NCBI RefSeq assembly: GCF_030758415.1 | Contig: NZ_CP132334.1 | Span: forward strand, 2,802,001-2,866,000 | Direction of reading: 5' to 3' | Source: Parvularcula sp. IMCC14364 | GTDB taxonomy: Bacteria; Pseudomonadota; Alphaproteobacteria; Caulobacterales; Parvularculaceae | DNA length: 64,000 nt | Shown: positions 18,985 through 32,200 of the stretch, in pieces | Numbering within the stretch: position 1 is the stretch's first letter | Layout of the letters: each line of letters begins with the position of its first letter | Notes under the pieces: model-generated | The model's database searches: none | Seen by the model: the letters and a program-made list of their open reading frames with translations, nothing else | Told to the model about the DNA's origin: nothing | Position numbers and translations under genes: made by a program

Positions 18985-20715
18985 TTACTTCTGGCTTTCA
19001 GCCAGCTTCTTTTTCGCCATGCTCGTAAGCAGCACATAGTCAACCTTGCCTGAGCCAAGGGTTGGAATGTCTTCGACACTCAGGATTTTACGCGGCACTG
19101 CCAGTTCCGGCACGCCATGTGATTGTGCCCATGACAGAAGAAGTGACCTGTCCGGGTCCTGACATTCGGTCATCAGGATGATCTGCTCACCTTTTTTCGG
19201 GTCAGGCAGGATGACTGCTGCATGTAGGAAGTCTGGCCAGACCACGGAGGCGCAATTTTCAACAACGGCGAGCGAGACCATTTCGCCGCCAAGTTTGGCA
19301 AAGCGCTTGACCCGGCCACGGATAGACATGTAGCCGCCGCCATCAATATGTACGATATCACCCGTATCATGCCAGCCATCTTCCAAAGGCACGATCACCC
19401 CCGGGTTATCCGGCTTCAGATAGCCTTTCATGACGTTGGGGCCGCGCAAAAACAGGCGGCCACCACTTGTCAGCCCGTCTACAGGCTCAAGTTTTGTTTC
19501 AATACCCGGCAGCAGTTTGCCCACCGTGCCAGGGCGGATGTCGCCTGGCTGGTTGGCAGCGACAACCGGCGCCGCTTCGGTCATGCCGTACCCTTCCAGC
19601 ACATTGAAACCGAAACGGGAGCGGGCCAGCGCCCGTGTTTCATCCTTCACATGCTCTGCGCCACACACGGCATAGCGCAGGGAAGACAACGCGCCTTCCT
19701 GCGCAGATTTTAGATAGCGGTGCAGGAAAGTGTCTGTCGCAAAAATAATTGTCGCGCCGGTTTTACGGATGACTTCCGGCACGATTTTCACATGCAGGGG
19801 CGATGGATACGGCACAAGCTTTTTGCCATCGAGCAACGGGAATAAAGCTCCTGCAGTCAATCCATAGGAATGGAAGATCGGCAAGGGATTGAAAATGATG
19901 TCGCCTGGATCAAGCTCCACATGTTCTTTGATCTGTTCGACATTGGCCACCAGATTTTGCTGGCTGAGGACAACACCTTTTGGCTCCCCTTCCGTGCCTG
20001 ATGTGAAGAGAACGACACCCGGTTGCTCGGGGTCCAGCGGCCTGCGCACAAGAGCCGGGAATATCGGTCCGACCACAGCGCAAATTTTGTCCAGCGTGGA
20101 AAGGTTTTCGCGTATGTCTTCGAGATAGATAATCTCTGCCTTGGTCTTTAATTCCTCGACCAGGTCCTGCAACTCAGCCAGTTCAATAAACTTGTGAGCT
20201 GTAATGATCGTTTTTATTTTTCCCGTGCGCAGAGCAGAAAAAAGATTTTTTGTCCCCGCACTGAAATTCAACATCGCGGGCACACGGCCATAGACCTGAC
20301 AGGCGAGGAATGCGATGATACCGCCTGCACTGGTTGGCATCAGCACCCCGACATTTTCCCCCTTTGCCGTATGACGCCGGAAAGCACTGCCAAGGGCAAA
20401 GACACCCTGCAGCAGTTTCTCATAGGTCACGGTGTTGCCGTCAGCTTCCTCAATGGCAATCGTGTTCTTGTTGACCCGACTGCGTGTCTTGAGAAGGCGC
20501 GCCAGAACGGTGGTCCTCGATTTTGCCCGAATCTTGCGCTGTGATTTACGCGCCTCCAGGGCGCGGCGCTCTTCAGCGGCCTCTTCTTCGCGGCGCTCAG
20601 CCGTTTCCGTCAATCCGCCAGCATTAACTGCTTCAGGGGTTTTTTCAGGCTTCAGACCGGCGGTGCTTTGCGGATCTGCGAGGTCAACTTCGGTCTGGTT
20701 CGTTTCTTCTGTCAT
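18985..20715 (-). CDS. AMP-binding acyl-CoA/acyl-ACP synthetase (Aas-like)
   Basis: 576-residue adenylate-forming enzyme. ATP-loop LFTSGTEGEPKGVVLS near residue 255, YGMTEAAPV near 398, and WHDTGDIVHI near 470. The sequence is closest by eye to the synthetase half of Aas (acyl-ACP synthetase/2-acyl-GPE acyltransferase), with NPLPIFHSYGLTAG, but the PlsC-like half is missing. The first 70 residues are a hydrophilic Glu/Arg/Ala-rich extension, likely helical. The usual acyl-AMP lysine near the C-terminus fits GSGKVDY. It sits on the minus strand inside the nadD-rppA cluster. The fatty acid used and the acceptor are unknown. Confidence 0.85.
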   Translation of the reverse strand: MTEETNQTEVDLADPQSTAGLKPEKTPEAVNAGGLTETAERREEEAAEERRALEARKSQRKIRAKSRTTVLARLLKTRSRVNKNTIAIEEADGNTVTYEKLLQGVFALGSAFRRHTAKGENVGVLMPTSAGGIIAFLACQVYGRVPAMLNFSAGTKNLFSALRTGKIKTIITAHKFIELAELQDLVEELKTKAEIIYLEDIRENLSTLDKICAVVGPIFPALVRRPLDPEQPGVVLFTSGTEGEPKGVVLSQQNLVANVEQIKEHVELDPGDIIFNPLPIFHSYGLTAGALFPLLDGKKLVPYPSPLHVKIVPEVIRKTGATIIFATDTFLHRYLKSAQEGALSSLRYAVCGAEHVKDETRALARSRFGFNVLEGYGMTEAAPVVAANQPGDIRPGTVGKLLPGIETKLEPVDGLTSGGRLFLRGPNVMKGYLKPDNPGVIVPLEDGWHDTGDIVHIDGGGYMSIRGRVKRFAKLGGEMVSLAVVENCASVVWPDFLHAAVILPDPKKGEQIILMTECQDPDRSLLLSWAQSHGVPELAVPRKILSVEDIPTLGSGKVDYVLLTSMAKKKLAESQK

Positions 20716-20857
20716 TTTTTGTTTCTATGCTTTTTCAACAGGTTACCCTGCAAAACTTATGTCTGTCGAGATGAGTCTCAAGACCAGGACAGAGAATTTG
20801 TGATCGTTAACCATTCCCCAATAAACTCTGTGCGACGGATGATTTGGCAGAACGCAG

Positions 20858-22060
20858 ATGAAAACACGCAAAAAAAATGGCTTGAGCCGTCTTACCTGGG
20901 CCTGGATTGGTCTTTTTGCCGCAATCTTTGGCATTGTCGGTGCGGTGATGGTGTTTGGTGACAGCCTCACCCAGCCACCTGAAACCGTGCTTTCCCTTGA
21001 CGGAGAGCCGGAGACATTCGCGCGCATTGACCGCCTGGAAACAGGCACCGCAAGCCTGTTGCAGGAACCGATCGGTGTCACACCGACAGCTACAGACAAC
21101 GCCAGCGCTGAACCAACAGCGGCTTCTTCGCCGCCGCCGATAATCACCACCAGCGTCGCCACGCCTGAGGATGCGGTCGCTCTTGAAGGAGACAGCGCCA
21201 CGGTGATCATGCTGGAAGACCTGCCAGAAACCTCCACGGCCAGGACGGTGCAGATTGCAAAACCAGTCATTCCCGCCCCAACAGGGGCAGCACCGCCAGA
21301 GCCTGACCCTGCCCTCAGTGTCACCCGCGCCAACGGCCTTTATCCGGCTGTTGCGCCTGATGGGCGAGAAGCCTCACGATATTATCGCCGCAGTTTCAAT
21401 GACCCGGAAAAACGTCCGCGCGTAGCTCTGATCGTCGCGGGCCTTGGCCTTTCTACCAGCCTGACAGCGCAGGCAATCAACGACCTGCCGCCGGAAATTA
21501 CCCTGGCCTTCGCACCTTACGCGAGGGACCTGCCACAATGGTCGCAACAGGCCCGTGATGCGGGCCATGAACTGGTACTGGAACTGCCCATGGAGGCAAC
21601 CGGCGTGCCCATCGAAGCGCTCGGTCCTGCAGCTTTGCTCAGCTCCCGCAGCGCCGCTGAGAACCAGCAGCGCCTCGACTGGATCCTGTCCCGTTTTCAG
21701 GGCTATTTTGCTGTCACAAATTATCTCGGTGGATCCTTCTCCGCCAACCGCACAGCCATCAATCCTGTTTACACGCAACTGCAACAAGCCGGTCTGGCCA
21801 TGTTCGGGGACAGCGAAATTGACGCCGGCACCTTCACGTCAAGTGGCCTCACACGGGCACGAGCGGACTTTCTCGTCAGCCCGGATCAGGCAGCCGACCG
21901 CATCAACTTTGAGGTCATCGAAGCCACGGCGACAGAGACAGGCGCGGCGCTGGTCAAGATTTACGCTACAGAGCAATCTCTGGCGCAGATCAGCCGCTGG
22001 GCGAAATCATTACCGGAACGCGGGATCATGCTTGCTCCGGCCTCCTCGATGCTGCAATAG
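20858..22060 (+). CDS. Divergent polysaccharide deacetylase family protein
   Basis: 400 residues. A single N-terminal membrane anchor (WAWIGLFAAIFGIVGAVMVFG) is followed by an approximately 140-residue Pro/Ala/Thr-rich linker, then the DUF610-type divergent polysaccharide deacetylase domain from PRVALIVAGLGLS to the C-terminus, with LPPEITLAFAPYA, DAGHELVLELPME and NYLGGSF. In this family the usual NodB metal residues are only partly kept, so enzyme activity is unproven. The domain should face the periplasm. The gene ends 7 bases before rppA, an arrangement common in alphaproteobacteria. Confidence 0.86.
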   Translation: MKTRKKNGLSRLTWAWIGLFAAIFGIVGAVMVFGDSLTQPPETVLSLDGEPETFARIDRLETGTASLLQEPIGVTPTATDNASAEPTAASSPPPIITTSVATPEDAVALEGDSATVIMLEDLPETSTARTVQIAKPVIPAPTGAAPPEPDPALSVTRANGLYPAVAPDGREASRYYRRSFNDPEKRPRVALIVAGLGLSTSLTAQAINDLPPEITLAFAPYARDLPQWSQQARDAGHELVLELPMEATGVPIEALGPAALLSSRSAAENQQRLDWILSRFQGYFAVTNYLGGSFSANRTAINPVYTQLQQAGLAMFGDSEIDAGTFTSSGLTRARADFLVSPDQAADRINFEVIEATATETGAALVKIYATEQSLAQISRWAKSLPERGIMLAPASSMLQ

Positions 22061-22067
22061 CAAAGAT

Positions 22068-22565
22068 ATGAAGCAGCCTGACTATCTCGACCAGTACAGA
22101 CCCAATGTGGGCATTTGCCTGTTCAACCGAAAAGGTCAGGTCTGGCTTGGCCATCGCAATGACACCGACAGCCAATATGCCTGGCAGATGCCCCAAGGCG
22201 GCATGGATGAAGGTGAGCATCCGCGCGAAGCAGCCTTTAGAGAATTATATGAAGAAACGGGCGTTAAATCGGTCCGGCTTCTTGCCTGTACGCCGGGTTG
22301 GCTGGTCTACTCATTTCCTGAAGACTATCGCAGCCGGAAAAAGAGAAACTGGATGGGCCAACGTCAAAAATGGTTCGCCATGCTGTTTGAAGGCAAGAAC
22401 AGCGAAATCAATCTTGATGCACACGAAGAAAAGGAATTTTCTGACTGGCGCTGGGGTGAACTGCAGGAAACGCCGGGGCTGATTATCCCGTTCAAGGCTG
22501 GTGTATATGCCGAAGTGGCTGAATCTTTTCAGCCACTGTCAGACTGGCTGAAAGCAACCAACTGA
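22068..22565 (+). CDS. rppA: RNA pyrophosphohydrolase
   Basis: Nudix hydrolase that removes pyrophosphate from 5'-triphosphorylated mRNA and so starts RNA decay. 165 residues. YRPNVGICLFNRKGQVWLGHR opens the fold; the Nudix box is MPQGGMDEGEHPREAAFRELYEETGV around residues 44-69, with its G-x5-E-x7-REUxEExGU pattern complete. The QRQKWF segment is typical of RppA/NudH. The start ATG at 22068 lies inside a longer open frame whose first 171 codons overlap the deacetylase gene and are not coding. Convergent with atpC. Confidence 0.95.
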   Translation: MKQPDYLDQYRPNVGICLFNRKGQVWLGHRNDTDSQYAWQMPQGGMDEGEHPREAAFRELYEETGVKSVRLLACTPGWLVYSFPEDYRSRKKRNWMGQRQKWFAMLFEGKNSEINLDAHEEKEFSDWRWGELQETPGLIIPFKAGVYAEVAESFQPLSDWLKATN

Positions 22566-22585
22566 GTAGCTATTCTGCGCGCCAA

Positions 22586-22969
22586 TTACAGGCGGCCAAG
22601 AACTTCTATAGCGCGCTGCGCGGCGAGGTTTTCCTCTGGCGTTTGTGCAGCTTGCAGATCATTGTTGGCTGCATTTTTCTGCTCACCCAGCAGGTCACCT
22701 TTCAGGTCTTCCACACGGATCGCCTGTTCAGCAAGCACGGTAAGCCCTTCTGGAGTGACATCAGCAAAACCACCGCGCACAAAAATACGATCTTCTGAAG
22801 AACCGTCCTTCACAACGACGATACCTGGCAGCATGGTAGACATCATCGGGGCGTGCTTTGCAAAGACTTCAAAGTCACCATCAGCGCCCGGTACAACGAC
22901 CTGCTCCACTTCTCGTGCAACAAGCTCCCGCTCAGGACTGACTAGACTGAATTTCAACTTTTCTACCAT
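22586..22969 (-). CDS. atpC: F1F0 ATP synthase epsilon subunit
   Basis: 127 residues. The N-terminal beta-sandwich is clear (KLKFSLVSPERELVAREVEQVVVPGADGDFEVFAKHAPMMSTMLPG, FVRGGFADV, LTVLAEQA), followed by a short helical part. Epsilon forms the central stalk with gamma and limits ATP hydrolysis. Last gene of the atp operon; it starts 8 bases after the stop of a lipoprotein gene that separates it from atpD. Confidence 0.95.
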   Translation of the reverse strand: MVEKLKFSLVSPERELVAREVEQVVVPGADGDFEVFAKHAPMMSTMLPGIVVVKDGSSEDRIFVRGGFADVTPEGLTVLAEQAIRVEDLKGDLLGEQKNAANNDLQAAQTPEENLAAQRAIEVLGRL

Positions 22970-22977
22970 GATCTTAT

Positions 22978-23492
22978 CTATTCCTCAGCATCCACAGCAC
23001 TGTCAGAAAGCAGCGTAAATTTCAGCGCATAAGTCTGCTTTATATCATTACCAACGAACGCAATATGATCCGGCGCATTTGCACCGTATTTATCGCTGAA
23101 ATCCGCAATCTCGACCTCAGCCAGATACTTCAATTCACTGTAATTACCACGCACCGCAATGACAGAGCATTCTGACGCTTTCTCGTTGATGGCAACCAGT
23201 ACAGGCGCTGACGTAAAGACCGCGTTGTAAAAAACTTCATCCGGGCTTTTGCGGTATTGCTCTCCAGCCCCGCTAAAAGCCTGAAACCCGCGCATTTCCG
23301 CCAACGCAGCATGGGAAATGTTACGCTCAAGTGAACTGAAACAGATATCCCTCACGGCGGTTACAAAAACTTCCTGCGGCGGTATCGCCGGTAACGCAGG
23401 CGGCTTGGCGCGATAGGCGAACCCACCTGTGCCACAGGCGGAAAGCATGGCGGCAGCCAGCACAATAAGGAAAGTCTGCCGCCAATACATCA

Positions 23493-23493
<1 letters not shown>
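22978..23493 (-). CDS. Unidentified lipoprotein inside the atp operon
   Basis: 171 residues. N-terminal signal with a lipobox (AAAMLSAC, Cys near residue 20), so the product should be an envelope lipoprotein. The rest is soluble, with an FVTAVRDICFSSL segment and a second cysteine region (KASECSVIAV). I do not recognise the family. Its ATG overlaps the atpD TGA (TGATG), and atpC starts 8 bases after its stop, so it is translated as part of the ATP synthase mRNA. Because it is translationally coupled it is probably not a chance insertion, but a link to ATP synthase function is only inference. Confidence 0.75.
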
Positions 23494-24941
<1,448 letters not shown>

Positions 24942-24978
24942 TTACATTTCGTGGCTGCCGAAACAGCCGCTCAAATTC

Positions 24979-25860
24979 CTAAACACTCTCTGCACCGGCA
25001 ATGATCTCAATCAGCTCGGTCGTAATCTTGGCCTGACGCGCCCGGTTGAACTGCAATGTGAGATCATCAATCATTTCACCAGCATTGCGCGTCGCATTGT
25101 CCATGGCTGTCATGGAGGCTGCCTGCTCAGAGGCCGCATTTTCAAGCAGTGCCCGGAACATCTGTATAGCAACATACCGCGGCAACAATGTTTTGAGGAT
25201 TTCCTCCTCATCCGGCTCATACTCGTACACAGCACCAGCGAGATCAGGCATATCCGCATCTTCTGGTGCTTTTGCCGGGATGATCTGGAGTTCAGTTGGC
25301 ACCTGGGTCAACACATTCTTGAACTTGCCAAAAAACAGATGCGCAATATCGAATTCGCCTTCATCAAAACGCGACAGAATATCGTCTGCAATTTCCTTGG
25401 CATTCGCAAAGCCGACTTTCTTGACCTCGGAAAGTTCAACGGTCTTGATAATCAATTCACCGTAGAGTCGCTTCAGCTGGTCCCGACCTTTTTTCCCGAT
25501 ACAGATGACTTTGACCTGTTTGCCTTCACCCTGAAGGCGCACAATCGCTTCACGCGCCTTGCGCACAATATTGGTGTTGAAGGCACCACAAAGACCACGG
25601 TCAGCTGTTGCCACGATCAAGAGATTGACTTTGTCTGACCCATTACCTGCCAGAAGCTTTGGCGCATTTGAAAGGTCACCAACTCCACTGGCAAGATTAG
25701 CCAGCACCGCCTCCATACGCTCAGCATAGGGACGCGCCATGGTGGCCGCTTCCTCTGCCTTGCGCAGCTTGGCTGCGGCAACCATTTGCTTGGCTTTGGT
25801 GATCTTCTGCGTCGACTTGACCGACCGGATCCGGATTTTCAGTTCGTTGAGGTTCGCCAT
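24979..25860 (-). CDS. atpG: F1F0 ATP synthase gamma subunit
   Basis: Central rotor shaft of F1. 293 residues, starting MANLNELKIRIRSVKSTQKITKAKQMVAAAKL and ending in the conserved SMTAMDNATRNAGEMIDDLTLQFNRARQAKITTELIEIIAGAE block; these two long helices form the coiled coil that turns inside the alpha3beta3 ring. DRGLCGAFNTNI near residue 88 is also typical. It starts 9 bases after the atpA stop. Confidence 0.98.
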   Translation of the reverse strand: MANLNELKIRIRSVKSTQKITKAKQMVAAAKLRKAEEAATMARPYAERMEAVLANLASGVGDLSNAPKLLAGNGSDKVNLLIVATADRGLCGAFNTNIVRKAREAIVRLQGEGKQVKVICIGKKGRDQLKRLYGELIIKTVELSEVKKVGFANAKEIADDILSRFDEGEFDIAHLFFGKFKNVLTQVPTELQIIPAKAPEDADMPDLAGAVYEYEPDEEEILKTLLPRYVAIQMFRALLENAASEQAASMTAMDNATRNAGEMIDDLTLQFNRARQAKITTELIEIIAGAESV

Positions 25861-25869
25861 CTGGCTTCC

Positions 25870-27408
<1,539 letters not shown>

Positions 27409-27969
27409 CTACGCCTCTTTCATGGACATTTTGAGTTGTGTGAGTTTGGTGCGCAGGGATGTGTCCACCATGCGCGACCCGACTTTGACGACAAGACCGC
27501 CGAGCAGGCTTTCGTCAGTTCTGGTTTCAAGATTGACGCCCTTGCCGATACTGGCCTCAATTTCGCTGCGCAGGCGCTTCACCTGCTCATCAGAGAGAGG
27601 CACTGCCGTTATCGCTTCGGCACTGACCTCACCGCGGGCATCAGCTGCCAGTTTGCGAAAAGCCTTGATCATGGCCGGCAACGCGAAAAGGCGCCCATTA
27701 TAAGCCATCAGCCCTGCCACATTCCTGATGAAGGCGTGCGCCTTGCCGGCGTCCAGAAGGCTCATGATTGCTTTCTGCTTGTCTTCACGCGCAAATAGCG
27801 GATTGCTGATGAGGTTCTGCAGATCGTCTGACTGATCTATCGCAGTGGAGAGATCAACAAGGTCTTTCTCGACTGTGTCGAGGGCTTTTTCGTCAGCAGC
27901 CAGATCAAACAGGGCTGCAGCGTATCGCCCGCCTATCTCCGCTCCGGCTGAACTTGTTTTGCCTGCCAT
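27409..27969 (-). CDS. atpH: F1F0 ATP synthase delta subunit
   Basis: Peripheral-stalk subunit that connects F1 with the b subunits. From the ATG at 27969 it has 186 residues; a TTG five codons earlier is also possible. GRYAAALFDLA at the N-terminus and the C-terminal LETRTDESLLGGLVVKVGSRMVDTSLRTKLTQLKMSM are the OSCP/delta signatures. First gene of the operon; atpB, atpE and atpF are not in the window, as expected for alphaproteobacteria where F0 and F1 operons are split. Confidence 0.96.
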   Translation of the reverse strand: MAGKTSSAGAEIGGRYAAALFDLAADEKALDTVEKDLVDLSTAIDQSDDLQNLISNPLFAREDKQKAIMSLLDAGKAHAFIRNVAGLMAYNGRLFALPAMIKAFRKLAADARGEVSAEAITAVPLSDEQVKRLRSEIEASIGKGVNLETRTDESLLGGLVVKVGSRMVDTSLRTKLTQLKMSMKEA

Positions 27970-28378
27970 CTTTTGTTCGTCCAATCACAGCCGGGGTGGC
28001 CGTATCGTCTTATTTAGTGTGGTGTGCGCCAGAATAAAGCGCACTGGGCTATCTGAATATCCGCTTCAATGCATCGCCCCCAAAAAGAGCTAACCCACTG
28101 AAACTTCACATCTTTCAAAAACGCGGCCTTGCCTGTCAGCAACGCCGCGCCTGAATTTCCGCGGGGTCTAGCACGGGTTATCACAAGGGGCAACTGCCGT
28201 TTGCTGCACTGCGATGAAATGTCGTTTGCTGGCGCATATTCGATGACAAAGCCCTGCAAAACCCTCGCAAACATTAACTTTTGGCTGTCCAGACGGCTTC
28301 CTGCTTGTCACCCGGGAGCCGACACTATATCGTAATCAGCTACTTGGGGCGTTTAAGAATTGTTGAGGGGCTGGCGGG
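27970..28378 (-). other. Intergenic region between the atp operon and an ABC transporter
   Basis: A 409-base divergent intergenic region. Short open frames on both strands have no family resemblance or ribosome sites, so I see no gene. It must contain the atp operon promoter (minus strand) and that of the ABC operon (plus strand). On the minus strand TTGAAA is followed about 18 bases later by GTTAGC, a weak promoter guess at best. No riboswitch-like structure or attenuator was recognised. Confidence 0.4.
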
Positions 28379-29272
28379 ATGCTTGAAATTTCCGGACTGA
28401 CGAAGACGTATGGCAATGGTGTGCGGGCGCTGGATGGTGTCAATCTGTCCATCCCGAAAGGCATGTATGGCCTCCTGGGACCGAACGGCGCCGGCAAGTC
28501 TACCCTGATGCGTACAATCGCCACCCTTCAGAAACCTGATAGCGGCGCTATCGGGTTCGATAGCTTGAACGTGCTGCAAAACCCGGAAGGCCTGCGGCAG
28601 AAACTCGGCTATCTACCACAGGATTTCGGTGTCTATCCGCGTATTTCAGCAGTGGCGCTGCTCGACCATCTGGCCGCCCTCAAAGGCATTACAAACGCCA
28701 AAGAGCGCAAAGAACTTGTGCTGGAGCTGCTGCGGCAGACCAACCTTTATGATGTGCGCAAGAAAGCGCCGTCCAGCTATTCCGGCGGTATGCGCCAGCG
28801 CTTCGGTATTGCGCAGGCACTGATCGGTGACCCCAAGCTGATTATTGTAGACGAACCCACAGCCGGTCTCGACCCGGAAGAGCGCAATCGCTTCCACAAT
28901 CTTCTGTCGGAAATCGGTGAGAATGTTGTTGTTATTCTCTCTACCCATATTGTTGAAGATGTGGCGGACCTGTGTCAGCGCATGGCGATCATGAACAAGG
29001 GCCGTATCATGATTGAAGGGACACCGGCAGAGTGGATTGCCGACGTGGATGGAAACATCTGGCGCAAGGTCATCAAGAAAGCTGACCTGCCGTCCTATCA
29101 GGAGCGGTATGCCGTGATCTCCACCAGGCTCATGTCCGGCAATACCGTGATCCATGTCTTTGCAGAGGGTGACCCCGGTGACGGCTTCGAACAGGTTCCC
29201 GCGACACTGGAAGATGTTTATTTCGCGATCATCCGCGGTGCGATAGAGCCTGTTGCCCCGGCGGGCCGTTAG
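28379..29272 (+). CDS. ABC transporter ATP-binding protein
   Basis: 297-residue ATPase of an ABC-2 type system. Walker A GPNGAGKST near residue 37, signature YSGGMRQRFG near 136, Walker B LIIVDEPTAGLDPEERNR near 156, and STHIVEDV switch. The C-terminal approximately 80 residues form the accessory domain usual in ATPases paired with large ABC-2 permeases. A TTG-free start at the ATG at 28379 follows directly after a GAGGGGCTGGCGGG purine-rich stretch. The permease-peptidase gene begins 16 bases after its stop, so the two form one operon and one transporter. Confidence 0.9.
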   Translation: MLEISGLTKTYGNGVRALDGVNLSIPKGMYGLLGPNGAGKSTLMRTIATLQKPDSGAIGFDSLNVLQNPEGLRQKLGYLPQDFGVYPRISAVALLDHLAALKGITNAKERKELVLELLRQTNLYDVRKKAPSSYSGGMRQRFGIAQALIGDPKLIIVDEPTAGLDPEERNRFHNLLSEIGENVVVILSTHIVEDVADLCQRMAIMNKGRIMIEGTPAEWIADVDGNIWRKVIKKADLPSYQERYAVISTRLMSGNTVIHVFAEGDPGDGFEQVPATLEDVYFAIIRGAIEPVAPAGR

Positions 29273-29288
29273 GTCGGGGGGCGCAACC

Positions 29289-32200
29289 ATGTTTGGATCC
29301 ATCCTCCGCTTCGAACTGGGCTACCAGATGCGTGGCCCGGTTTTCATCGCAATCTTTCTGATCTTCGGCCTGCTGACATTCGGTGGCGTGACGCTGGATA
29401 ATGTCTCTGTCGGCGGCACCGGGGCAGTCAATGTCAACTCGCCTTATGCGGCTTCACTGAACATGCTCATCTGGAGCCTGTTCGGGATGATTATTCCAAC
29501 CGCGTTCCTTTCCTCAGGCATCTTGCGTGACAAGGGTTTCGTGACAGAGGAAATGTTTGGTGCCACTCCCGTGAACCGGCGCACTTTCATGCTGGCACGG
29601 TTTGTCGGCGGCTACATTGTGACAATGCTCGCCTTTGCTGCCGTCCCGGTCTTCTTTCTGCTCGGCTCAGTCATGCCCTGGCTTGACCCAGAAACAGTCG
29701 GCCCGTTCAATCCGGGTCAGGTCTTCTATATCTTCCTGCTCTTCGGTGTGCCGAATATGCTGATTGTCGGCATGATCCTGTTTTCTGTGGCGAATTTCAC
29801 GCGCTCAACCATCGCCACTTATGTGGCACTGGTCGGTGTTCTGATCGTTTACTTTGTCGGCAATGCTCTGGTGAATGATCCGGAACTGGTGCGCATCACC
29901 GCCCTGCTGGACCCGCTGGGACTTCAGGCATTCGGCGAAGTAACGCGCTACTGGACGGCGTTTGAGCGGAACACACAGGTGCCTGCTCTTGAAGGCATCA
30001 TGCTGGAGAACCGCCTGCTGTGGATAACAGTCGGCATTGCGCTTTTACTGCTGAATGTCTTTGCCTTTCCCAATGGCTTTTCCGGCTCCCTGATCAAGCG
30101 CAAGGGCAAGCCCGGCAGTGCAGAGGAACTGTTTGTACCGACTGCCGTCCATCTACCGACCCTGACACCTGCTTTTTCCGCTGGCACCTCACGCTACCAG
30201 TTCTGGCGACGGACCCGCTTCGAAACGATGGGCGTTGTGCGGAACATTGCGTTCTGGGTGCTGCTGGCCCTTGGCATTTTCAACAGCCTGGGCGGCCTGA
30301 TGAACCTAAGCGCTATTTACGGTACCCCCTCCTATCCGATCACCCGGGTAATGGTCGATGTACTGCTGGGCGCTTTTTCCATCGTGCCCCTGATTATCGC
30401 CATTTACTATGCAGCCGAACTGGTATGGCGCGAGCGTTCTGTCAAATTTTCGGAAATCATAGACGCAACCCCGGCCCCCAACTGGGTCTTCGTTCTGTCC
30501 AAATTTCTGGCAATGGTACTCGTGCTCGCAGCGCTGGTCATCACCAGTATGCTGACGGCCATTCTGGTGCAACTCAGCATGGGGTATGATAATCTTGAGA
30601 TTGGTCAGTATGCCCTGCGCCTTGGCGTGGACTTCATGGCTGGCTTCACCATTCTTGCGGTCATCGCCATTTTTGCACAGGTGTTTTTCAACAATCGCTG
30701 GGCCGGTATGATCGCCATGCTGGTATATCTCATCGGTACGCTGGTTCTGTTCAATCTCGGATTCGAGGACAATCTCTACATTCCGGGTGCGATCCCCGGT
30801 GGGCCTTACTCCGATATGAATGCCTATGGTCATTACCTCGGCATCACAGCGTGGTGGACCCTCTATTGGGGTTTCTTTTCGGTCTTTCTCATTGTGCTGA
30901 CTTACATGTTGTGGAGTCGCGGTGCCCTTGAAACCATCGGCAAGCGCGTTGCCGGTTTGCCCGGTCAGTTCCGGGGCGGTGCAGCAATTTTCGGTGGACT
31001 GGCGCTGGTCGGATTTGTTGCTACAGGTGCCTGGATTTACAACAACACGCATATCAGAAACGCGTATGTCACATCGGAGATGGGTCGAGACCGGGCAGAA
31101 GCCTATGAACGAGCCTGGGGCAGTGTTGATACATCAGCACAGCCAAAGATCACAGATGTGGATGTGGCGCTAGATATCTTCCCGTATCAGCGCGGATATG
31201 ATGTCCGCATGGAATATGTGCTTGAGAACAAAACCGACGCACCGATCAATGAAATCCATATTGATTATGCCTGGGGCGCAAGAGTTATCTCGCAGGAGAT
31301 GCAGGGTGCGCGCCTGACGACAGATGATCGCGGTATGAACCATTATGTGTTCACAACCGACAGGCCAATGCAACTCGGCGAGCAGCTGACCTTTATGGCA
31401 GAAATCCAGAATCGCAATCCGGGTTTCCGTAATGCTGGCAACCAGACGACAACAAACTATAATGGCACCTTCATCCCCAGCGGGGAGAGCCTGCCAGGCA
31501 TTGGCATCAATCCGGGCAAGTTTCTGGGTAACCGGCAACAGCGTCGCCAGCGCGGCTTACCGGATCAGGACCGGATTCCGAAACTTGAGGATGAAAGCCA
31601 ATGGTCAACCAATGCCTTGCGCGGCGACAGTGACTGGGTGAGCTTTGCGGCAACAGTTTCCACTGTGCCGGACCAGATCGCGATGGCCCCCGGCTATCTT
31701 GAGCGAGAGTGGACGGAAAATGGTCGTCGCTATTTCCGTTATGTCATGGATGCGCCAATACAGAATTTCTATTCGTTCCTATCCGCACGATATGAGGTTG
31801 CCGAGGACAGTTGGCGCGATGTAGACCTGCAGGTACTGTATCACCCGGAACATGGCTATAATGTCGAGCGTATGATGGAATCCATGAAGGACTCCTTCGA
31901 CTACTTCACCGACGCGTTCTCCGATTATCAGTACAAACAGATGCGCATTCTGGAATTTCCAGCATACGCCACCTTTGCACAATCATTCCCGAATACTGTA
32001 CCGTATTCAGAGAGTATCGGCTTCATCGCCGATCTGCGTGACCCGCGAAACATAGATTATGTTTATTATGTCACGTCACACGAAATGGCTCACCAATGGT
32101 GGGGGCATCAGCTGTCTGGTGCAAATGTGCAGGGCATTACCATGCTCATTGAGACATTTGCTCAGTATTCAGCCCTGATGGTGATGGAAAAGGCTTATGG

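Noticed and set aside
28014-28274. 86-codon minus-strand ORF upstream of atpH
   Set aside because: No ribosome site, no family look, and skewed composition. Treated as spacer.
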